From Panax quinquefolius (Eukaryota > Streptophyta > Magnoliopsida > Apiales > Araliaceae), in the NCBI GenBank assembly GCA_020205615.1, contig CM035162.1:29118681-29182680 (forward strand): DNA of 64,000 bases. Direction: 5' to 3'. Every line of letters starts with the position of its first letter. Positions within the stretch are counted from its first letter, which is position 1. Both the position numbers and the translations under genes were made by a program. This document shows, piece after piece, positions 56,898 to 64,000 of this stretch. The notes under the pieces are model-generated. The model was not told where the DNA came from. It was given only the letters and a program-made list of their open reading frames with translations, and made no database searches.

Positions 56898-57838
56898 CTA
56901 CATCTGAATGCTGCTTTTGAGAGGCACATATTCTCCAAGATAGCCACCAAGGTGATCATACAGAACACTCTTATCAATCTCTTGATGATGATAACTCTTG
57001 CAAACATAGTAAAACACACTCTGCACCAACAAGCCCACCAAATTCACAATCACCAGCACCCCAACCAAAAACCCACCAACAACAATCTTTGAAAACACTC
57101 CATAATTCCCACCATGAACCACCACAGATCCCAAAATCGCATTAATTGCTCCACAAATTACAAAATACCCAAAAACAATCAAGCCCGCCATTCCAGTCTT
57201 ACCCTTCAACAACTCATAGCTCTTCTTCATCGCCGCAAACCCGTAAATCGGCTCAAGCACAGAAATAACACTAGCCAAGTGCCACAATGCAGTTATATAA
57301 ACATGAACCACAAGAAACAGAACGAAAACAACAATTATAGAGAAAATGAACAAAATTGGGTTCTGGGTATCAATTGCCACAATCAAAAGAAGCACAAAAC
57401 AGAGAAAAATCAAATTATACACAACCATGGTGAGAATTACCCAGAGGTAAGTAATCAATAGGCGCTTGAAAACTCTGGGAATGGCAGAAGTGGTTGAGGA
57501 GAAGGAAACAGGCTTGGAGGTGTACATAGATGCAACAGTGAAGACAACAGCAGCAGTGGATAGGAGAGAGAAAGCAAAGAGGAAGATGAGGTAAAAGAAC
57601 TGGAAAATGAGGAGTTTGGTCCACAGGGAGGAATGGGATCCATTTCCATATGGGTTTTGGATTTGAGAGAGAAGGGATGTGTAAAAGAGGAGTGAGCTAA
57701 AATTGCAAAGGATAAAGGGAAAATTAGGGTTAGGGTTATGAGGTAAAAGGTTTTGGGGGACTTGTTGGGGATTGAGGTTGATTCTTTCAGGATGTCTGGT
57801 ACTGTTAGGAATTGGAGCTCTTCAGGATGGAGATCCAT
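56898..57838 (-). pseudogene. Multi-pass membrane protein of the plant At4g19950/At5g44860-like family, with a 2-bp frameshift
   Basis: The single-exon reading starts at ATG 57838 (MDLHPEELQFLTVPDILKES, typical of the family; G at +4) and ends at 56898. It would encode about 313 residues, the usual size. The first ~53 codons include one membrane segment (about residues 31-48, TFYLITLTLIFPLSFAIL). Then a TGTGT at 57678-57682 (ACACA in the sense direction), where family sequence expects ACA, shifts the frame by two. The remaining ~260 codons are open in the other frame: a segment with QNPYGNGS, a membrane helix ending FTVASMYTSKP, then 209 codons (57527-56898) with about four more hydrophobic segments. 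Family members are uncharacterised integral membrane proteins, sometimes mislabelled as poly(A)-binding-protein-binding proteins. The clean second frame makes a recent lesion or a sequencing error likelier than an old pseudogene. It is the only host-type gene in the window. Confidence 0.82.
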
Positions 57839-58570
57839 GGAATTGAATTTGATTGATGATGGAAAATAATTAGCTCAATTTATTGATTGAATTAACTGGA
57901 CACATTTGTATGAATTGGAATACTGGAATTATTGAAACGGATGAGTGATAAAGAGGTGAGAGATGAGAAAGTGTTTGGTGTGGAACTAGGTGCTAAGATT
58001 GCTGTGTTCATAGAAGGCAGCTGCACACCGATTAGATTTTTTATTAGTTTGGTTAAAAAGTGAGTAATAATCGGGAGGATACTAGATAGTAGTGCAATAT
58101 TTTTGAGAGTAATATTTTCAAAAATTTAATAATATTTGATGTTAATTATGAATCACTAGTATATATTTATTTTCAATCTCAAATTTTGTAAATTCGTTGA
58201 TATCTCATTTAAATTACAATTAAATAAAGAGGCAAATAAGATATTTTAACATGTTCTTTACTGTTTACAAGAATTAGATAAATAATAGTAGTAATAATTT
58301 AACTTTCTTTTACTCGTGCGTAGATACTTAAATCCAATAATATTGACTTCAGTCCTCCTTGTCACCTTTATTTCTATTTATTTTGGGTGATTTATATATT
58401 CTATTACATTTTTAAAAATAATTACAACAAAAGTGTCTCATAAAATTTTTACACAACTAATACACTTCCATATTTATTTATAATTTAGTGCATTTAGGAT
58501 TCCTTAATTTAAGGAATTAGTATTCAATTAGATTCATTAATTTATGGATTAGTTATACCCATAACTTCTT
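57839..58570. promoter_or_regulatory. Upstream region of the membrane-protein gene
   Basis: No clear TATA box is visible in the first 150 bp upstream. Farther out (58050-58570) the sequence is AT-rich without landmarks. Confidence 0.3.
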
Positions 58571-58595
58571 CTCTCTCTTCTCATCTATATCAATC

Positions 58596-58598
<3 letters not shown>

Positions 58599-58636
<38 letters not shown>
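58599..58636. repeat. (TA)n microsatellite
   Basis: About 19 TA units. Confidence 0.95.
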
Positions 58637-58637
<1 letters not shown>

Positions 58638-58643
58638 CCAAAC

Positions 58644-58900
58644 CCTCCCACCTCCCGCCTCCCTCCTCCTCCTCCTCCCTCCCTCCTCCACCTCCCCACC
58701 TCCCGCCCTCCTCCCACCCTCCCTTTCCTCCCGCCCTCCTCCCTCCTCCTCCTCCCGCCTCCACCTCCTCCTCCTCCTCCTCCTCCTCCTCCTCCTCCTC
58801 CCTCCTCCACCTCCCTCCGCCCTCCCTCCCTCCCCTCCCTCCTCTCCTCCCTCCTCCTCACGCCTCCTCCCCACCCTCCCTCTCCTCCTCCCTCCCTTTC
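58644..58900. repeat. (CTC/CCT)n low-complexity tract
   Basis: About 255 bp made of CTC, CCT and CCTCCCGCC units, one strand almost pure pyrimidine. Overlapping Arg/Glu/Gly ORFs on the other strand are products of this composition. Confidence 0.95.
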
Positions 58901-59245
58901 ATGTAGTTGGTTACCAAATCATTTGATAAGGTGAATCAATTCGCTTTTTATTAGTTTACTAATATACTTTTGAATGTGATGCATTTGTAGAACTAAAATT
59001 TATGCAATTGGTTACTAAATCTTCCGATAAGGTAACCAATTTAGTTTATTAGGTTATTAATTTATTTTGATATGATGCAATTGGTAACCAAATTTCATAT
59101 AGTTGGTTACTAAACCATTTTGATAAGGTAACCAATTCAGCTTTTTATTTGATTACCAATTTTATTTTAAATGTGATGCTAGATTACTAGTCAAAATTCA
59201 GATAAAGGTAACCATTTCAATTTTTGTGGGTAACCAAATCATCAA
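58900..59245. repeat. ~98-bp minisatellite (three to four units)
   Basis: Units start at about 58901, 58999 and 59097, with a partial fourth at about 59190. Each reads (A)GTTGGTTAC(C/T)AAATC, GATAAGGTAACCAATT, TTTATT..ATTA..AATTTATTTT, GTGATGCA. Confidence 0.8.
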
Positions 59246-59800
59246 AAGAAATTGAATATAAACTCCCATGGCTATGGCATGATGGCAAGTGGCATAATAG
59301 GCATGGTATGAGAGAGAGGATGATGAACATTACATTCCTTCATAATTTTTATTTTTAATTTTCTCATTTTGATTTGAATTTTGAAACATGGATTTGAAAT
59401 TGTTGTTAGAGACAAGATTTGAATTTGAATTTGAATTATTAGTTATCCTCGATTTTAGGTTTCCTTATTAATGTGAATTGTATTATTTTTGTAATAATTA
59501 CATTCTTTTTGTAATTATTTAGTTGATGACTTTTCTTGTAATTACTTTCTATTTGTTGTATACTTATGTAAAGGACCCATTTATTTTTGTCCTAATCAAT
59601 ACTTGAGATAAGAAATTATATGAGATTTCGAATTTTTGTGGCCCAACCAAATTGGGGGCTAAACTACATAATTTGGATCGTGCCTGGGTCGCATAACCAG
59701 TCCACACCATCATTAGTTTAAAACTTTCTTATAATCTCAATTTGACGCCTTTTACTCGAAGGCCGAAGGAGAACTGGGTGGACATTTTTTTTTTCTTTCA
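59246..59800. other. Spacer, possible LTR remnant
   Basis: No gene recognised. TTGTATACTTATGTAAAGGACCC...GTCCTAATCAATACTTGAGATAAG has the look of an LTR R-U5 end, but no partner LTR or PBS was found. Confidence 0.3.
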
Positions 59801-59806
59801 ATTTTT

Positions 59807-60106
59807 GTGTTTAATGGAAACGGTTCGAATCGATCAGTTCGGAACAAAAAGAAATTGGTCCGGGATCGATCAGAAAGGTGTTTTGGAGATTCGGTACATT
59901 CGATATCGAACCTGTATGTACAAAACATAATTTGTTTTATTAGTTTATTTTCTTCATTTGGGGGTTTTATTGGGAGAAATTGGACTCTTATTCCACTTAC
60001 GGTTCAAAATGTGAGTGAAGAGGAGAGAGAATTAATGGTGTTAATGGGGGTTAAAGGAGCTGAATTTGATCGCGGCGCGCCGCCATTCAAATTGTCCTAC
60101 GTTTGA
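59807..60106 (+). CDS. Unrecognised ORF, possible exon fragment
   Basis: A 99-codon ORF. Its last ~35 codons (VSEEERELMVLMGVKGAEFD) are amphipathic, GC-richer than their surroundings and carry an AscI-type GGCGCGCC palindrome, unlike the AT-rich neighbourhood. A T-rich stretch with GTATGTACAAAACATAATTTG separates two halves and could be an intron. I do not recognise the protein. It lies just outside the Reina-like LTR. Confidence 0.25.
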   Translation: MFNGNGSNRSVRNKKKLVRDRSERCFGDSVHSISNLYVQNIICFISLFSSFGGFIGRNWTLIPLTVQNVSEEERELMVLMGVKGAEFDRGAPPFKLSYV

Positions 60107-60134
60107 GCAACAATTCCAATCGAAGCATTGTTCT

Positions 60135-60507
60135 GTTAAGAATCTGTAAGGATCTGTGAAGACAGAACCTTAATTAGCTCAACTGTGGAGCTTAGTTTCA
60201 GATAGAAATGGAGATTAAAGTGAGAGAAACAGAGACAAAGAGGGGAAGAAGATAAGAGTATTCGAGAAAAGCTAGATAGAGAATTTAGAGAGAGAAACAT
60301 AAATTGCAATTCATATCTTTCATACCCCTTCTATACAATAGTTCAATATTAATACTACTAGCTAACTGATTTAGAAAGAAAAACACTAACAAAGACTAAC
60401 AAGTCCTTATTGTACCAAATGTTAAGACTAAAATAGCCTTAAGTAACTAACAACACTTAATCAACAATTAACTACTCTTAACTATCCTTCCAAGCACACT
60501 TCCTGAC
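60135..60507 (-). mobile_element. Probable 3' LTR of the Reina-like element
   Basis: It starts TGTCAGGAAGTG (60507) right after a GGAGAGTGGTT purine-rich stretch and likely ends ...TTCTTAACA (60135). About 373 bp, which fits Reina LTRs. The second LTR is not in the window, so the ends are inferred. Confidence 0.6.
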
Positions 60508-60529
60508 AAACCACTCTCCATTAAAACAA

Positions 60530-60853
60530 CCTTGACCTCAAGGTTGAAAATGGGGATATCTCTGGTGGAGTGATTCCCAATCCTCCCAAGTAGCATTATT
60601 TGGTAAAGTGTTAGACCAATCGCATCAAGACTCGAAAGCAAACAACATCATTTTTCTTCTTTACCATTCTTTTATCCAACATGTACCACCGGTTCCACAA
60701 GGAGTTGGCCATCATCATCCAAATTGAGGAAAAATGAAGAACTAATGCGGTCCTCGCCAATTTTTTTTTCTTTAACAAAGACACATGAAACATGTGGATG
60801 GATTTTAAAATATGTGGGAAGAGTGAGCTTGTATACCATCGACCAATTTTCGC
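60530..60853 (-). pseudogene. Chromodomain region of the Reina-like element
   Basis: VYKLTLPTYFKIHPHVSCVFVKE (broken) is the pre-chromodomain block. The chromodomain follows in another frame (VEPVVHVG..KMVKKN, then VLMRLV.WSNTLPNNATWED and a HQRYPHF end). A poly-A run near 60768 and a stop near 60611 break the frame. Confidence 0.75.
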
Positions 60854-61640
60854 TCAATAGAAAGGGACCAAAAATTTAGGAGTTAACTTCCCAAACTTCG
60901 ATAAGCTAGAGTAGTCTGCCACGTGAGGCTTAATCCTCAAATAAACCAAATCACCCACCACAAATGACCTCTCACTCCTGGCCTTATCAGCATACCACTT
61001 CATTCTGGACTGGGTATCAATTAAATTATGTTTCAAGAGCTGCAAAAACACATTCCTATCTTGACAAAATTGCTTAGTAGCTGGATCAGAAACCCTTCCA
61101 TACTGATGAAAGTTCAGATGGGGAGCTCTATAAACATATAATGCCTCAAAAGGTGTAGCTTTTAGTCCATTATGGTAGTGGGTATTATACAACCACTCAG
61201 CAAAAGGTAACAAACTAATCCAATTGTTGGGTTTCTGAGCCACCGTGCATCTAAGATAACATTCCAGTACTTGATTCAACCTCTCAGTCTGTCCATCAGA
61301 CTGAGGGTGATAAGCAGTACTTAAATGCAATTTAGTTCTAATCAACTTAAACAAAGACTGCCAAAATAAACTGATGAAGATCTTATCTCTGTCTGAAACC
61401 ACAGTGGAAGGAAATCCATGCAGCTTATACACCTGAGAAATGAATATATGCGCTAAATCATGAGCAGTGAAAGGGTGTTTAAGAGGAATAAAATGGCCAT
61501 ACTTTGTAAACCTATCAACCACCACCCATATAACAGTAAACCCATTGGATTTAGGCAATCCTTCAATAAAATCCATTGCAATATCTAACCAAGGACTGTC
61601 AGGTATTGATAATGGTTGTAGCAACCCAGGCAAAGCCAAA
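60854..61640 (-). CDS. Integrase core of the Reina-like element
   Basis: A 261-codon open stretch. The D,D,E triad is visible: D in WLDIAMDFIEGLP, D in VVSDRDKIF and E in AYHPQSDGQTERLNQ. After it come the LPFAEWLYNT.YH and TPFEALYV blocks, and the integrase C-terminal segment (VGDLVYLRIKP). The ATG is inside the ancestral polyprotein (ALPGLLQPLSIP is the usual linker after the zinc finger). The stretch ends in a stop at FLVPFY, where the family continues GPY.I.. This is the best preserved Ty3/gypsy domain of the window. Confidence 0.9.
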
Positions 61641-61860
61641 TTCTCATGTTTCTATTACTGACATACATCACATTCCTTTACAAATTTAAGGACATCAGCT
61701 CTCATAGAAGACCAATAGAAATACTGACTAAGTCTTTCATAGGTTCCCCGAATCCCAGAATGGCCACCAACAGGAGAAGAATGAAACTCACCAAGCAATT
61801 TAGTCTTCAGATTCATATCAGATCCAATGACTAACATGTCCTTAAACTTAAGCCTCGATG
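61641..61860 (-). pseudogene. Integrase zinc finger of the Reina-like element
   Basis: The H..H..C..C finger reads FHSSPVGGHSGIRGTYERLS then YWSSMRADVLKFVKECDVCQ. A stop at about 61654 (CQ then stop) separates it from the core by a few codons. Confidence 0.85.
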
Positions 61861-62637
61861 TACAAAAGTATAATAAAAAACAGACTGAGGATCAAACTGA
61901 AGTTTAAGAATAATTTACCTTAATGTAACATCATCTTCCCATAACTGTGCCACCTCCTGAACCCACTGAGGAACCACTACAGATAAACCCAAACAATTAT
62001 GCTTTTGATTTTGCAACTCAGCATAGCGAGATAAATAACATGCTGCCACATTTTCCTTGCCTTTCCTATATTCGATCTCATAATCCAAACCCATCAATTT
62101 TGTAACCCATTTCACCGATTAGTAGTTGTTATTCTTTGATCCAATAGGTACTTTTAAACCGTGATGATCGGTTCTAATGATGATTTTATTACCTAACAAG
62201 TAATGCCTCCACTTCTCGAATCAGACATGTACCACAACCATTAATTCCTTCTCATAAGTAGATTCAACCCAAATGTTTGGAAGCAATATTTTACCGAGAT
62301 AAGCAATAGGTTTCTCACGCATTAGAATCGCACTCCAAACAAAAATAGGAAGCATCTTTCTCCAATACAAAAGGTTTAGTAAAGTCTGGTAAAGCTAAAA
62401 TTGGAGCTTTCACCATGGCCTCCTTTAAAGCTAAGAAAGCTTTTGTAACCTCTTCATTCCAAAAAACTTATCTTTCTTAAGCAAATCTGTGAGGGGTTTG
62501 CTAATAAGGTCATAATACTGAATAAACTTTCTGTAATATCCTGTCAACCCCAAAAATCCTCTTAAACTCTTAATATTTTAAGGTAAAGGCCAATTAGTCA
62601 TGCACAATATCTTATCTGGATCAGTAGATACTCCAGA
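61861..62637 (-). pseudogene. RNase H and end of RT, Reina-like element
   Basis: Readable pieces: WVTKLMGLDYEIEYRKGKEN and LSRYAEL (RNase H end, 61990-62115), IIRTDHHGLK (about 62140-62170), WVESTYEKELMVVVHV (about 62240-62270) and [12 protein letters not shown] (about 62520-62550, RT end). LSR is preceded by CY where the family has AD. Frames change several times. The RT catalytic centre lies beyond the LTR insertion. Confidence 0.82.
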
Positions 62638-64000
62638 TGTGACGCCCCCAAAATAGGTATACAACACCCATTCTGAGTCGCCAAATACATGGTACAGAAA
62701 GCAAACTACAACTTCAATAATACAATTGTCGTGCAAAATACGACAACACATATTGTGAGTTTAAATACAAATATTGTCTTCTGCATAATATCCACACTCA
62801 AATAATTCCTCATTATAATTATTCAAACACTATTTTACGTAAATAGTGAGGACAGTTAAAACATCTTTCAGAGAACCATCACCCGCACTTACCCGACTAG
62901 TTCTCGCCCATGTTCTCACCTCCCGAGAAAATGGAACAAAAGGAAAAGGGTGAGCTCAACTAGCCCAAAGAAAGAATATTATGACAAAGATAATATACAA
63001 CAAATTATCGTTAGTCTTCAATGTGTAGAAATCGATAAAATATAATAGACAACAAGTTTTAGATCAACAAATGCAGCAGTAAAACAACAATCCATTGTAG
63101 AATACCAAGAGAGAATGAGTTCTACTATCTTCTAAGATTTAAAAGTCCATCATCAATATTTTATCCTCAGAATAACAATCAATATACATCTTTAATCAAA
63201 TATTCATCTTTTCACTACATAATTCAAAGATATTCATTTCAGATCACCAATGGGTCATGTTCATCTCAACACTGCTCATCTTCAGACTACGCCAAAGATA
63301 TTCATTAGTTAATCATTTATTCGACCACAAAAGTCAAGATATTTAGTAATATCATCATTTAGGACCGAGGATGATGAAAAATATTTTAAAAAAAATGAAT
63401 CCAAAGTGAAATGTAAGGACAAATAATAAGGATTCAGTATAACAGTTTATCCAAGATCAATAATACTCCATAATAACCAATTTTGAAGCAAAATTCAATA
63501 ATAAAGATCAAAACATGGATACAATCAAAGATAGTAACTGTAATAAACATCTTGGACAAAAAGAAGAAAATTTTATTTTTTCGGTTAATAAGTGTCGTGA
63601 TTCGCGTGAATAAAGGTCGATAATATACGTGAATAGTGCCTATACGTGAATAAAGGTCAGACACGTGAATAAGAACTCCGACACAAAAAGTTCCAAATTT
63701 AATAAAATTCATATCAATACTTCAAAGATAATGATATTGAAGAAATAATATCATATATGAAGAAAATAACATCCCTTACCTCAAAATATCAAGATTTACG
63801 ATTGAAATATATCGATATAAGGTCAAGGAAACTTGCACTGATGAATAGAAACTCACAAAGTATCTAAATACTCATAAAATACACTCAATAATCTAGAGAG
63901 AGAAAGAGAGAAAACTTGTTTCTGGTGTGATTTTAAATTCTAACTTAGCCTTTTATTTATAGGAAAATGTTAGCAGACTTGACCTGCAACCTGATGGCTT
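62638..64000 (-). mobile_element. Tekay-type LTR B, inserted in the Reina-like RT (runs off the window)
   Basis: On the minus strand this ends GGGGGCGTCACA at 62638. It carries the LTR-B tail, hairpins (about 63200-63310, decayed), ACTATTCACG repeats (63590-63690) and a TATA box (63954-63961). From about 63972 on the sequence no longer follows LTR B (TAGCAGACTTGACCTGC), so another junction may lie there. The 5 bp before it are CCAGA. Confidence 0.8.

Larger units (their letters stand above)
60135..62637 (-). mobile_element. Part of a Reina-like Ty3/gypsy chromovirus
   Basis: On the minus strand: the end of RT, RNase H, integrase, chromodomain and a short 3' LTR. The 5' part (gag, protease, RT palm) is not in the window, because a Tekay-type LTR interrupts it at 62638. 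The short LTR and the NTLPNNATWED chromodomain end point to the Reina clade. Confidence 0.8.

Noticed and set aside
57114..57461. 115-codon plus-strand ORF
   Set aside because: It is antisense to the membrane-protein gene, with no independent support.
58553..58874. Two overlapping Arg/Glu/Gly-rich ORFs
   Set aside because: Both are readings of the (CTC)n tract in different frames, with no conserved sequence.
61467..61834. Plus-strand ORFs over the Reina-like integrase
   Set aside because: They are shadows of the minus-strand integrase and zinc finger.

Overview
This window reads as nuclear DNA of a flowering plant, probably a eudicot. It is AT-rich and dominated by nested LTR retrotransposons: Ty3/gypsy chromoviruses of the Tekay/Del and Reina-like types and one Ty1/copia Sirevirus. 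It also holds MITEs, hAT elements and long (TA)n tracts, and only one recognisable host-type gene. Plant origin is supported by primer-binding sites matching initiator tRNA-Met, the Sirevirus polypurine tract and env-like ORF, Stowaway termini (CTCCCTCCGTCCC), and a plant-specific multi-pass membrane protein family. The species cannot be told from the sequence. No rRNA, tRNA, CRISPR array or bacterial gene was seen.

Layout. (1) 1-20909 is a nest of Tekay-type LTRs. A minus-strand LTR (tail 1-743, middle about 7190-7725, head 18932-19890) contains plus-strand element A (744 to about 7180) and plus-strand three-LTR element B (7726-18931). All of this sits in another minus-strand LTR (19891-20909). 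(2) 20910-21588 is a dispersed repeat plus a broken MITE. (3) 21594-38212 is a minus-strand Sirevirus flanked by the 5-bp duplication ATAGC. Its env-like ORF is split by a solo Tekay LTR (24531-28265) that itself carries an 858-bp hAT element. Its gag start, PBS and LTR end are replaced by foreign LTR pieces (34048 to about 35968), and its 5' LTR carries a composite Stowaway. (4) 38213-43398 is AT-rich repeat DNA with MITEs, a 1-kb hAT element and a Helitron-like hairpin. (5) 43399 to about 53414 is minus-strand Tekay element C, with all pol domains recognisable but decayed. (6) 53415-59260 holds MITEs, simple repeats and the membrane-protein gene (56898-57838, minus). (7) 60135-62637 is part of a minus-strand Reina-like chromovirus, cut by a minus-strand Tekay LTR (62638 to beyond the window end).

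Elements A and B are non-autonomous. Both keep gag and the chromodomain tail, and both lack the integrase core through the same deletion junction, which points to a shared deleted ancestor that must borrow enzymes from relatives such as C. The least conventional signal is a tandem array of about 23-nt hairpins in the transcribed leaders of all Tekay LTR families here: the loop is constant and the stems carry compensatory base changes, as expected of a selected RNA structure. The copies look old and heavily frameshifted, though part of that may be consensus error in long-read data.
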